Shown piece after piece: positions 22,455-31,854 of a stretch of 44,986 nt of DNA. A program made the position numbers and the translations under genes. The DNA is from Larix sibirica. Taxonomy: Eukaryota; Streptophyta; Pinopsida; Pinales; Pinaceae. The notes below the pieces were generated by a model that did not search any database, was not told the origin of the DNA, and saw only the letters and a program-made list of their open reading frames with translations. The stretch is from NCBI GenBank assembly GCA_004151065.3, contig NWUY0303995746.1, forward strand, positions 1 through 44,986, written 5' to 3'. Each line of letters starts with the position of its first letter. Position 1 is the stretch's first letter.

Positions 22455-23815
22455 GTTATTAGTCTCCATGCAACATCTGCAACAACGTCTAGGTAGCGTA
22501 GTTAGATCTAGCTTAGTTAGGCTTATGAATGGACTTAAACGTATGCATGCCAACATCGTATATGAACCACTCTTACTTAGATCAGGACCATACTACATGG
22601 GCAATCTCGTAGTAGTAGTTCCGGTTCGTAGTCTCCCATTGGGCCCAGCTAAACCAGGCAGGCAGGTATGGCAGCAATAACAACGTATTTATGACAACTA
22701 GGCACCCGACCTAGTAACCAAGCGGAGATCCTCTTAGCCCAGCAGCTCTTATATCCACCTAGTGACCTTAGTATCGGATATCCAGCCAGCATCCACTAAT
22801 TAGAACTCAGATTCACTACTCCATATCTGGATTCAACCTGGGCAACTTCAACCAATGTATGCAATCTTGTCCAACCAACTCACCACAACTCGACATCATA
22901 TATAGATGGTGCAAGGGCTGCATACCCGCCTAGTTACCCACCTAGTTATGATGGGCCTGCCTGGGTGCTAGGGCATAAGACCTATATAACCACACGGTTA
23001 TATCACGGTTATATCGTAGCTAGTTTAACTTCTAGATCTAGATGCCGAGATCCTACATCGCCTAACCAGAGACTCTCCATTCCGGATCTGATGTTGTAGT
23101 AAGTCCGGTATGTGAACACGTCTCGATGCCACCAACATCGTATACCCAGCGTAGTCTCCAAGGCCTGCAAACTTATCTATGCCGATCATAGGTTAAAAGT
23201 TCTCTATGCCAGTATCGTATAGTAAAGAGCTAGTGGAAGCAGCCGGGGATCTCCCAGCAGCATCAACTAGTCCGACTGGCAGGGGCTTGGGACACGTCTC
23301 TATGCGACGTCATATAGTTGTTCCTAGGTGTAGAGCCAAGTAGTATACAATCCCAGCCAGGTCTATGAGATCTGCTAGTTGAGTTATCCCAGCTAGGTAT
23401 TCTCCGAGGACAAGTCAGAGGCCTAGGTGTAGAGCTAGTAGAATTAGGATAGATAGGTCCTAGCGTAGTATACAATCTCGTAGTCTCCCCATCAATCCCA
23501 GCGTAGTCTCCAATGGTGGATTCTCTTAGCCCAGTTAGTGTAAACGTATCAATGCTAAATGTCGGATGTGATATTCTGGCTTTCACGAGACTAGCACTAT
23601 GAAGATCCAAGTGTACCAGTTAGGAGTAGGCCCGGTGAAGAAGATCCGAGAGGACCAGGCGAATCTGCTGGGACTGGCCTTCTAGCAGCTTGGGAATTGC
23701 CCAGGACCATGGCGATATTCTATTGTTACGACGTAGGTACCACTACTAGTGGAGATGCTGGTCTAAAATGCAAATTCAAGTGTAAACGTATCCTGCTATT
23801 ATATATGTAATTAGC
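22455..23815 (+). repeat. cluster 2 of GTAAACGT...CATCGTATAG element
   Basis: Dense array of degenerate copies: TTAAACGTATGCATGCCAAC + ATCGTATATGAA (22535), GTGAACACGTCTCGATGCCA + CCAACATCGTATA (23112), CAAACTTATCTATGCCGATC + ATAGG (23168), GTTAAAAGTTCTCTATGCCA + GTATCGTATAGTAAAG (23192), GACACGTCTCTATGCGACGT + CATATAG (23291), GTAAACGTATCAATGCTAAA (23540) and GTAAACGTATCCTGC (23782). Between them other words recur: CCCAGCGTAGTCTCCAA exactly at 23145-23161 and 23497-23513, CCTAGGTGTAGAGC at 23325 and 23421, and AGTATACAATC. The 115-codon minus frame at 23263-23610 lies wholly inside this repeat field and is not credible as a gene. Confidence 0.8.
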
Positions 23816-23928
23816 TCTTACCTGAGCAGAGCAAGGGCTGGGGGCTGAGCCAAGCTTATATATAAGGCTTACGGCCCCTACCAACCAATGTTCATTGCTG
23901 GCTGGGGATAAGGTTCACGGGTTGTTTG

Positions 23929-24160
23929 TTATGCCTTTGATCCCGCCTACACTCAGTCAGTGAGTGGGTCATTAACTTGGTCCCCATCCCGCCTTAGCTA
24001 AGTAAGTCATGGTACCCGATTAACCTACCCCACTAAATGGGCCCCACTTCCTCACCTTCCATCTGACTCACCATCCATGGTCCCCATCCCGCCTACTATA
24101 TTATATAGTAGTACTAGTAGGTCATCGTACCAATTTTGGTCCTTATACGTAACTTATTCA
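23929..24160. repeat. GGTCCCCATCCCGCCT direct repeats
   Basis: TTTGATCCCGCCTACACTCA (23936), TTGGTCCCCATCCCGCCTTA (23978) and ATGGTCCCCATCCCGCCTAC (24077), each followed within 40-60 bp by GTCATnG/GTCATTA and TACC. The unit is about 100 bp with a shorter first spacing. Confidence 0.65.
24093..24111. repeat. 8-bp-stem inverted repeat
   Basis: CTACTATA TTA TATAGTAG, a perfect 8-bp stem with a 3-base loop, inside the last GGTCCCCATCCCGCCT unit. AT-rich and without a T-tail, so I do not call it a terminator. Confidence 0.7.
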
Positions 24161-24164
24161 TTTT

Positions 24165-24770
24165 GGTAACTAGCCAGGCCAAGGAGATAAGTAAGCGCAC
24201 AAGGAGCGAGGAACGTTAAGTGACTCGACCCATCAAGAAATGTTTGTCGCAAGAATGCATGCAAGGCATTAACTGCATCCAGTGAATGCTTTAATAATTG
24301 CAGATAAGAGTTGTGATGCTCTTAGTTATTATAGTTGTCATTGAGTAAAACAATAAAATGGCTAGTAGGGGTATGATAGATACCGACCCGACCTATAGAG
24401 GAAGGATTATATCCTTGTGCATAAAATAAGGTCGCAAGTCCTTTATCCCTTAGGATAGGGAAAGGAAACCAAGCAATGATGGTTGCAAAGCATGATAGGC
24501 ATCAGGATTGCCTATTAAAAAGGCTATTGAGAGCCTGGATGCCCAACTTCAATGGAAAGTGACGTTATATTTAATAAGAAAGGCATTTTACAACGTTACA
24601 ACCTATTGCTGCAACGAAGCTTCCTAGCTAGTTCTTTCCTCCCTACCCACGAAGCACAGCTCAGCCTAGCCCACTTTCAATCACTCTAAAAGCCAGCCAG
24701 CATTTTAGTTACCAGTGTGTGTGATAGGACCAGCAGTAGACATAGGACTAGCAGCATAGTCCAGTTAGAA
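24165..24770. other. intergenic DNA, nothing recognised
   Basis: No open frame of notable length and no recognised RNA gene. Confidence 0.4.
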
Positions 24771-24780
24771 TAGTCCTCCG

Positions 24781-24934
24781 TCCCAGGAGCATTGTTATAA
24801 TAGGTCTTCCCAAAATAGAGCATAGTTTAAATAGGACCTCCCTCGGATAAGATAAAGATCATACATCCCAGGAGCAAGCATTTTCAATAGTCCCAGAAGC
24901 GAGTGAGTGAGTCAGTGAGTGAGTTAGTGAGTTA
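24781..24934. repeat. TCCCAGGAGCA repeat and GAGT microsatellite
   Basis: TCCCAGGAGCA occurs at 24781 and about 86 bp later at 24867, each followed by ATTnT and AATAGTCCC/AATAGGTCTTCCC. A degenerate (GAGT)n tract covers 24901-24934. Confidence 0.65.
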
Positions 24935-25043
24935 CCAGGGATGCATGGATTTATTTATTGAGCGAATAACAAAAAGAAAGGAAGCAAGGGTAGGTAGCCG
25001 ATCTATCCTAAATCTTAGTTGCCAAGAAGGTGAAAGGATAAAT

Positions 25044-25490
25044 TGGCACTTTATTAGTTAAATGGCTAATTCCCTCCCAAACTATGTTGATTCTCCGTCT
25101 CATCTTGTTGATTCTCCGTCTAATATTGTTGATTCTCCGTTATCAAGTGTATACCAAAACAGGAGATATGTAATAACAACTTAATTGGACGTTTATACAT
25201 AAAATGGGTATCTTGGGCGTTTATTAGTTAAATGGATAATGTTATCTAGGTATATTGGACGTTTCAAAGTAAAATGGCTAATTATATTAGGTAGATTGTA
25301 GTTTATTAGTTAAATGGCTAATCTCTCTGTCTTGTCCTTTTTGTACAGAGGGACCAAACTATGTTGATTCTCCATTCGAGGGAGATAGAGCGGCAACTCC
25401 GTCTAACTGTTATCGAGGGAGATAGAGTGGCAACTCAAAGTGGCTCGACCAGGGGGAGAGGAGTCTAATATTGTTGATTCTCCGTCAAAC
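25044..25490. repeat. three interleaved repeat families
   Basis: Family 1: TTATTAGTTAAATGGCTAAT at 25051 and 25303 (exact) and 25221 (one change), with looser copies GGACGTTTATACATAAAATG (25187) and GGACGTTTCAAAGTAAAATG (25257). Family 2: GTTGATTCTCCGT at 25086, 25107 and 25128 (exact 21-bp period), 25363 and 25473. Family 3: CGAGGGAGATAGAGYGGCAA + CTC at 25377 and 25414. Family 2 units sit on both sides of family 1, so the families were shuffled after amplification. No coding frame. Confidence 0.9.
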
Positions 25491-25494
25491 TGTG

Positions 25495-26300
25495 ACTGTT
25501 AGAGAGCTCAAAACATACCTTTGATGGTACTCTCACACCCTTTGCCCCGTCCCTTCCTTCCCTTCATATATACTTTAGCAACTTAGTTGCTTTTTTTTAA
25601 TTCCAGCATAAGTTGTTATCCTGTGTTTAAGAAAGAGTGTAGTTCTATCGATTTATAGGTAATGTTGGGTTTTTTGGTCAAAATACTAGTAATAATGGTT
25701 TTTCAAATGAATCCCTGGGTGACAAGCTAGTATATTAATATCTATCTCTAAGTGAAGTATATATCTGATAAAGGTAGGAGAGACAGTCAAGGTAGGAGAG
25801 GTATGAGGTTAATAGGTGATGATTGGAGGTTTTACCGCCCAGAGCTTGTTGCCAATAGACAGTCCAATGCGATGAGACCGTTCCGATGACCGTCCAACCA
25901 AGAATAGAATATATCTATCTTACTCAAGCTAATGAAAGAATATCTCTCTTTATACAAGAATTAATTTATACAAGATAAGGAAATAATATATATATATATT
26001 TATAGTTTTTAATTAATCTGTAAGACAAGCCAAGTTTAGTTACTAAACAAAAGAAGATGCAGTTTCCACCCATGTAAGGGGCGAGGCTTTATGTTCCCGT
26101 GTGCAATAACCTAATTTTATGGAATCACCTATAAACTAAGACACTATGGGCACACAAACAAGTACACACCAATAGCGCATCCTACCAAGACTATTAACAC
26201 GGGCCAGCCTGTTATAGCCTCAAAGCGCATACTAATTTTTCCTCCATTTTTGAAACCCCGCTCCTAATAAAGTAGGCCCTACCAACCCGAATTAGGCGTA
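25495..26300. other. intergenic DNA, nothing recognised
   Basis: AT-rich tract with an AT run near 25989-26001. No open frame, RNA gene or clear repeat. Confidence 0.45.
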
Positions 26301-26304
26301 ACAT

Positions 26305-26425
26305 CCCGATCATAATCTGGTGGAACAACCCAATCTTCATCATGAGGATCTGCCCTATAAGAATTATACGGAAACTACCCGATCATAACTATTATAACAA
26401 AACCCCCGGTCATAGATAGGTGGAA
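26305..26425. repeat. CCCGATCATAATCTGGTGGAAC repeat, 3 copies
   Basis: CCCGATCATAATCTGGTGGA (26305), CCCGATCATAACTATTATAA (26378) and CCCGGTCATAGATAGGTGGA (26405). Diverged; spaced 73 and 27 bp. Confidence 0.6.
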
Positions 26426-26439
26426 GGAACCCGCTCCTA

Positions 26440-27120
26440 ATGGGGTTCTGTTCGGACCATCAGTGGAAGAGAGTAAAAGGTGGAGTAGTTTGGCCCTCGA
26501 TAGATAGTGGAATAGGGAAGGCGGTGGCTATGCCCTTTGACTGACCCTTCTTAGGGCCCAATACTATAAAAGAGGCATGCTATGGGTAGTATAGGGATGT
26601 AAATTTATATTATATATATTAAACTTATAAGACATGGAGGCTGGACGGATTATGGTTGGATGTTTATGTTGATTGCGGATGCTGCTTGGCGGAAAAAGAA
26701 AGAAAGCTAGATTTATTTGTTCCATTTGAGCTGATGAGAGGGCTCGGGGCTCCTGCTTTCTTCGCTAGCTAATTTACTTGGTGCCGCCGGGGTGCCATGT
26801 GGAGGGCTTGGAAGCTGGCTAAGCAGCAGGCTCAGTCTTCGATCTTTCTGAAACTGATCATAGGATTGCTACGGAGTCGGGAACCGACTCCTACGCAAAA
26901 ACTAAGAAAGGGTATGCAACAGTACAGTTTGTTTTTCGCACATTGGTGGACGGGTGGTTGGGATAATTACAGGTGATAGGAAGGATTATCAACCAGTGTG
27001 TGATTTATTATAAAAATTCTTAGGGCGCTTGAGAGAGACAGGATAACTTTGACTTTTCCAGGCCCCATTCTCTTTTATTTCTCAACTTATCAAGTAGATT
27101 TCTCCCTTACCAATTTGTTC
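26440..27120. other. intergenic DNA with one hairpin
   Basis: No gene recognised. It contains the GC-rich inverted repeat at 26873-26891. Confidence 0.4.
26873..26891. repeat. GC-rich hairpin GGAGTCGG-GAA-CCGACTCC
   Basis: A perfect 8-bp stem with a 3-base loop. In plant mitochondria, hairpins can mark transcript 3' ends, but with no gene upstream the role is unknown and a chance or recombination origin is possible. Confidence 0.7.
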
Positions 27121-27127
27121 CTGAAGT

Positions 27128-27319
27128 ATGAAATTAGATCCTCGATCTGCTTCTACCTTTGCCTACGTTACTGATGCTGGTGGTACTTCCACCCGGTCAA
27201 CTGGATCAATTGGATATGGCCCTAGCCTTGCTCTTGCGTCTATTGCCTCCGCTTTCTTTGGACCCTTACAAAGATATCTAGCCGCCTCTGCCATTAGTGA
27301 TTATGAGTCAACGAAGTAA
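27128..27319 (+). other. triplet-periodic Gly/Thr/Ser/Ala-rich island 2
   Basis: A 63-codon open frame rich in Ser, Ala, Thr and Gly (for example VTDAGGTSTRSTGSIGYGPS), closing at a stop that begins at 27317, overlapping the dispersed element GTAAACATTTATATATGCAA at 27316. Same codon style as islands 1 and 3-7. No domain; probably not a functional gene. Confidence 0.35.
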
Positions 27320-28016
27320 ACATTTATATATGCAACTTGTTATATAACCCTTGCTACTTTCACCTAACCTTTGTTATCCCCCAACCACTTGCTTCAGGCA
27401 GGACTCTTTGTTGAGTGATATCAGCATCAGCACTATTGATCTTGTCGGGGCGGGGAGACAAGCATGTACAATTTATGAATTTACACAGCTAGCATTGACA
27501 GAATATAGATGCTCAAACAGCATTGCTAGTATATGCTTTCATGAGTGCCTGAACCACCTTTGATATCTTTACCACTTACTATAGATACTTGCCTACCTTA
27601 GACTTACAGCAAGCATTTGATCAGATGGATGGAAGGGCTTCACATAGAGCAGAGAGAGCTTTTGGACGTTCCATACAGCATTCACAGGCATCACACTTGC
27701 TTTATGAATCTTAGGAGGGCACTCTTACTATTAACCCTTTACCCTACCTTACCTTTACTTACTACTGCCTTCACCCTAGGAGGAGATGAAGTTATGCTCG
27801 ACCTATTCCCTTCAGCCAAGAACACGAGGGAGGGTAAGCACTAGGATATTTACTTTTATTTAACCTACCTTATTCTTCTAGGTACTATGTATTAACTTCT
27901 GGTTCGGTCGAGCTTTGCCCATACGATTCAGGAATTAGAACCGCTAGGAATAGAAATAGACAGAACCCTACCTGCCTTTCTTTTAATGGTATATGCTATC
28001 CACCTGCATAGTTACC

Positions 28017-28124
28017 CACCTATAGACTTAGCATGTTTTCCCTATACCACCTTTCTAGAATTGCTTCATGGCTACTGCACTATACCTTCTCTTATCGTCG
28101 GGTCGGGGATTATACCGGCCAACC
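28017..28124 (+). repeat. ~105-bp dispersed repeat, copy B
   Basis: CACCTATAGACTTAGCATGT ... CTATACCACCTTTCTAGAAT + TGCTTCATGGCTACTGCAC ... GTCGGGGATTATACCGGCCA + ACC. Collinear with copy A 17 kb away, with small indels. It is closer to A than C is. Confidence 0.85.
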
Positions 28125-28230
28125 TTACCCTTCCTTTACTGCCCCCTAGTTGATGGAGTGCTTCTATTACCTTAAAGGCCTTTGTACGGGATGCACTATT
28201 AGCAACCAACCTTTGTTCTACACACTGTTT

Positions 28231-28333
28231 ACCCACCTGAATCACTAGACCTGTTACACCTAGTTACACTCACTTATTAATAGCTTCATGACTCTGCACT
28301 ATACCTGGCAGGTCGGGATTAGACCGGACAACC
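28231..28333 (+). repeat. ~105-bp dispersed repeat, copy C
   Basis: ACCCACCTGAATCACTAGAC ... TAGCTTCATGACTCTGCACT + ATACC ... GGTCGGGATTAGACCGGACA + ACC. More diverged; it shares its left part with sequence just upstream of copy A (10827). Confidence 0.75.
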
Positions 28334-28557
28334 CCCTGAACTTATTGCCTTAGACCTAGGATGAAATAGAATACCTTTCCAACCCATTCTGTCAGCCTCA
28401 AAAGGAAGGACACGAGGAATAGCAATAGGGTATGGCAGGCACTATGAAAAGACCTTACCTTGTTTACAACTCACCTTTAGCCCTAGATAGACCAGGAATC
28501 ACTTAGGAAGGAGGCACTGTTACTTACCCTTCAATTAGAAGCACCGGATTTTACTGG

Positions 28558-28914
28558 ATGGGATTACGCATTGGTTGGTTAGCCCTTACCTTAGATCTAG
28601 ACCCTCAGGCACTTACATCTGCCATCCTATATGCCTTATCTTTATTGGGTGGCGGATTTACCTTAATGCCCTTCACCCTAGAACGATGGACGGCTTGGAT
28701 GGATGGATTATGTTTTGATCAGAGCAACCTCGTTGTTGGGATGCACAGACAGGCTTCTGCCTATAGAATATGGATCCCAGAAGCCAGCCAGGAATACGAA
28801 GAAAGTCAACAAGGGCATGTGCTATTAAAAACTCCCTTTGTTCTTTACCTGCACGAACTAGAACTGGTAGCAGCCCTGGCTGGACTTGACTTAGGCTTTG
28901 GAGGGACCCACTAG
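28558..28914 (+). CDS. orf118b, Leu-rich open frame in repeat field
   Basis: 118 codons, Leu-rich, with no recognised domain. Residues about 20-40 are hydrophobic (ALTSAILYALSLLGGGF). The 3' third lies in the TTTACCTG...GGAGGGAC repeat, whose second copy downstream is not in an open frame. Likely incidental. Confidence 0.12.
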   Translation: MGLRIGWLALTLDLDPQALTSAILYALSLLGGGFTLMPFTLERWTAWMDGLCFDQSNLVVGMHRQASAYRIWIPEASQEYEESQQGHVLLKTPFVLYLHELELVAALAGLDLGFGGTH

Positions 28915-29114
28915 ATACCCAGGATTGGGATTGTATGAAGGAAGCCAGCTTGGTTTACCTACTCTCTTTACCTGCTAGAACTATATCTTTATAGGCCCTA
29001 GATCATGAGGTCTTTGGAGGGACAGTTATCAGACCTTAGAACCAACGGATGGATTGAATGGATTAGCGCCTTACCCTTCTTTCTTTTACTGCCGGAACCC
29101 TAGGCCGTCCGAAA

Positions 29115-29900
29115 CAGTAGGGTTACAGTTCCGAGATGGCATTCGGACTGAGATAGTATTCGCTGGCTCCCGCGTAAATAGCACTGTCTTTATGGGTTCA
29201 ATCGTTTAGTAATTACTGCAAAATAGCATATAAATAAGTGAGAATATTCGTGGTTTTGTATAGAGAGTTTCGCCTTGGATTCCATGACTACTGGATTAAA
29301 GTGCTTGTTAGGCTATTGTTTCGAAGGTTATTACAGTCTTATTAGGAATGTGCCATATATGAAGGAGGTAGGCTGGGATAACGGCTCCTAATTGTATTTA
29401 GTTTTATGTGCTAGTAGGGTGAGAACAAGCATATATTGATTGGTTAATTGAACCCTTTCCTATCCTATTCTAATTATGGGTCAATCTTAGTTGGGGCAAG
29501 AGCGGAACCATCAGGTGATCCTTATTTAGTTCCCCGAGTAACAACTACGTAAACATTTCGGATCTAATATTTTAGATAGCATCTAAGGTTTCAAGATGAA
29601 AATGAGGAGTAATGGGCTTGCATCATGCTTATTATTTGAAAAGTCTAAAAGTAGGGATTTTTCTAGAGATATAGATTGTTTGGGCCTCTTAATATGCTAT
29701 TTTTAGTCTTATCTTGTTCAGTTCATATTGTTGGGATAGACATGATAGCACGTGTAGTTCAGTATTACTAGAAGTAAGAAAGGCACCATGGTATAAGGTT
29801 TACGACAGCTAAGGTCACTCGGATGCTGTTGAAACCAATTGACTCAAGTTCAAACCATATATAAGGAACCCCCATATATTAGCAAGCTTTATCTTTATGT
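29115..29900. other. intergenic DNA, nothing recognised
   Basis: No long frame or RNA gene. A weak copy of the dispersed element, GTAAACATTTCGGATCTAAT, is at 29550. Confidence 0.4.
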
Positions 29901-29906
29901 CTTGAT

Positions 29907-30350
29907 CTAAAAGCTTAAATCAAGGAAATACATAGATGTAAAAAACAAGTCAGGATAAGCAGGTGTAGTGCAAGTAAGGTGCCGAGTTAAGTGATCTGTC
30001 CTGTGGTAGCGGTAACTCCGATTCCGGGCAAGCGTTCCTCCACCGCTAAGGGGGTAATCCATGGCCTTCTGCTTGGTCCGAGCGCTTCCTGAGAGCCTAG
30101 AGCCAAGATTATGTCCCGCTAGGAAATAAAGGCGGTGCTTCCCGAAGAGAATGGAAATGCTTGTGGTTCTATAATGGGGTGGATCCATCTTAGAAGATTC
30201 TCCAACCCCCTGGAAGATCAAAAGCACTAAAGTATCAAGTAGGGAAGTTGGAAAACACAGCCGGGGTTGGATCAAAGCTAACTGTATGGAAATAAGGAAC
30301 TGTACGGGAATAAGGCTAACTATATGGGAATAAGAATTTGGAAAGATCAA
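29907..30350 (-). CDS. orf147, unrecognised open frame
   Basis: 147 codons. The N-terminal 50 residues are hydrophobic (SHIVSLIPVQFLISIQLALI, and LLDTLVLLIF). The C-terminal part is basic, with many Arg and His. No family recognised. The 30000-30130 stretch is GC-richer than its surroundings. This length is close to that expected by chance, so a gene is unlikely without expression data. Confidence 0.15.
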   Translation of the reverse strand: MIFPNSYSHIVSLIPVQFLISIQLALIQPRLCFPTSLLDTLVLLIFQGVGESSKMDPPHYRTTSISILFGKHRLYFLAGHNLGSRLSGSARTKQKAMDYPLSGGGTLARNRSYRYHRTDHLTRHLTCTTPAYPDLFFTSMYFLDLSF

Positions 30351-30358
30351 CTAGTGGT

Positions 30359-30480
30359 AGGTACTCAACCCACCTGGATCAATAAGTACTCGGCTGCATA
30401 TATAAAGGATTTGGAAATAGCATTTCATTCTGGTGATACTCAACCCACCTGGCCCCAAAGGTACTCGATTGCATATATCT
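30359..30480 (+). repeat. ~76-bp direct repeat GGTACTCAACCCACCTGG
   Basis: GGTACTCAACCCACCTGGAT + CAATAAGTACTCGGCTGCATATAT (30359) and TGATACTCAACCCACCTGGC + CCCAAAGGTACTCGATTGCATATAT (30434). The 76-codon plus frame across it contains the matching peptide repeat TQPTW..(R/K)YS.AYI. The ~75-bp spacing keeps frame, but repetition is enough to explain the open frame. Confidence 0.8.
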
Positions 30481-30489
30481 CGGCTGCAT

Positions 30490-31410
30490 CTAGAGGGAGA
30501 TTATTTTCTCTAAAACAATGGTCAAATAGGGGGGGGGCAGGGGCACAGAACTAACCAAGCCCGTTGACAATAACCCATCCTTATACCCCTCAATATTGGC
30601 CTGGCCTTCCAAACTACCACTTGACTCTTTACCCAGCCAGTGCTTAGTGGGGACAGCACTTAGAACCGACTACTATTAACCTTATACCCACCCACCTGCT
30701 TCACCAACCTTATGACTTACCTATGGTCTGTTTGCGAACCGATGGAGGGAGTATGCTCATAAGTAATTGACTCGTTTATTCGCAGGATGGGGAGCTTTTT
30801 AGCTGGATCGGGAGCTGTGGAGGGTGCTTGCTCGCTGGCTTGATTAATTGATTGATAGGTTCGCTTTCGATCCGAATATGATCTTTCAAAAAGGAGAGGG
30901 GGAGGGGGTAAGCGCGTCGTCCATTTGAATCGTCGTACACTTCCGTCGATTTTCATCGTACACTTCCGTTCTGATTTCTTAAATCGTATTCCTTCCTTCC
31001 ACGTCTGGGCTTTCTTTCTTATTGGATGACGTTTACTGGGCAACTGAAAGGGTAATGCGAGACTGCGGACGGGGGGAATGCGGGTAACAGGGCTTCTTCT
31101 ATTTCAGAGTTTGTTCTTCTCGTCGTTGTCAGTTGGTAACGCGGGTGTATTAGAACCCTATGTCTTCAACATGTCCTGGGCGAATAAGTAAATCTACCTC
31201 ACTCCACCTGTCTAATTTGAAATAAACAAGCGGCTTCGCTCCTTGCTCTATCTTTTTTAGGTATAGCTAACGCTGCACCTGCCCCAAGTATTATTCCCCA
31301 TTGAGTATGCCCTTTTCTTATTCCCCCTCGATTATTCCCCTTTGATTGGCTAAACTTAGTAGCTCGCATAATACTTATGCCTGGCAAGTCTATGCATCAC
31401 TCGAAGCTAA
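30490..31410. other. intergenic DNA, includes a dispersed repeat
   Basis: A 108-codon minus frame (30717-31043) runs through the CACTTCCGTCGAT repeat and is not recognised. It is basic (KRHPIRKKAQTWK start). No RNA gene. Confidence 0.4.
30920..30970. repeat. dispersed repeat CACTTCCGTCGATTTGAATCGT, copy 2
   Basis: TCCATTTGAATCGTCGTACA + CTTCCGTCGATTTTCATCGT + ACACTTCCGT: one and a half tandem units of the motif at 204-229. Confidence 0.65.
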
Positions 31411-31427
31411 TTGCTCAAAGCTCCTGA

Positions 31428-31850
31428 AAGCGTGGGAATGGGGGAGGACTGAAAGCGTAATGTGGGATAGGTAACAGAGGAAGGCATAATGTGCGGATGA
31501 ACATAAATATGGGGAAAGCCATACATAACGTAATGGGATGAGGAACAGGCTTAATGAGTATGGGTAACAAAAAGTGTGGGGCATTATAATAAATAAAATG
31601 GTAAAGTTAACAGAAAGCATAAGGTAATGGAAGGATTGGGAAAAGAACGAACGTGTGGATTAAAAGGTGTGATCCTCTACGTCCTGATCCGCTCATACGT
31701 ACGTGTCCAAATAATGCAACCCGCGTTAGCGCTCCTCTCTTCATGGGGGCAAGTGGTTTTCGCTCTTTATAACCCGGGCAAGTTTTAGCGCTCAATAAAC
31801 CTCATAGGGGATCTTGCGTTAGCGCTCATTAAACAACCTCATGGGGCTAG
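31428..31850. repeat. TAATGTGGGATRGGTAACAG and GCGTTAGCGCTC repeats
   Basis: CGTAATGTGGGATAGGTAAC, CGTAATGGGATGAGGAACAG and GAGTATGGGTAACAAAAAGT are degenerate versions of one unit spread over 31456-31590, with related words at 31050-31095 (GGTAATGCG, GAATGCGGGTAACAGGGCTT). At 31725-31850, GCGTTAGCGCTCCTC, TTTTAGCGCTCAATAAACCT + CATAGGGG and GCGTTAGCGCTCATTAAACA + ACCTCATGGGG form a second family of three units. Confidence 0.65.
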
Positions 31851-31854
31851 GGGT

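Larger units (their letters stand above)
27340..29110 (+). repeat. large field of degenerate pyrimidine-rich repeats
   Basis: Recurring words include CTTACC, TTTACTGCC, CTAGACC, CCTAGG and ACCACCTTT. Clear members are the ~105-bp copies B and C, and a ~65-bp pair TTTACCTGCACGAACTAGAA ... TAGGCTTTGGAGGGAC (28852-28910) against TTTACCTGCTAGAACTATAT ... TGAGGTCTTTGGAGGGAC (28968-29022). A looser relative (TTTTACTGCCGGAACCCTAG) is near 29084. Open frames inside (70, 75 and 118 codons on plus) are most simply by-products. Confidence 0.6.

Noticed and set aside
23263-23610. 115-codon minus-strand open frame
   Set aside because: It lies entirely inside the cluster of dispersed repeats and its peptide mirrors those repeats.
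25044-25490. Regularly recurring 20-mers as CRISPR repeats
   Set aside because: Spacings are irregular, intervening sequence is itself repetitive and three families are mixed.
30000-30130. GC-richer patch as part of a tRNA, rRNA or group II intron
   Set aside because: I could not find a cloverleaf, a TTCRANNC arm or a domain V hairpin in either strand.
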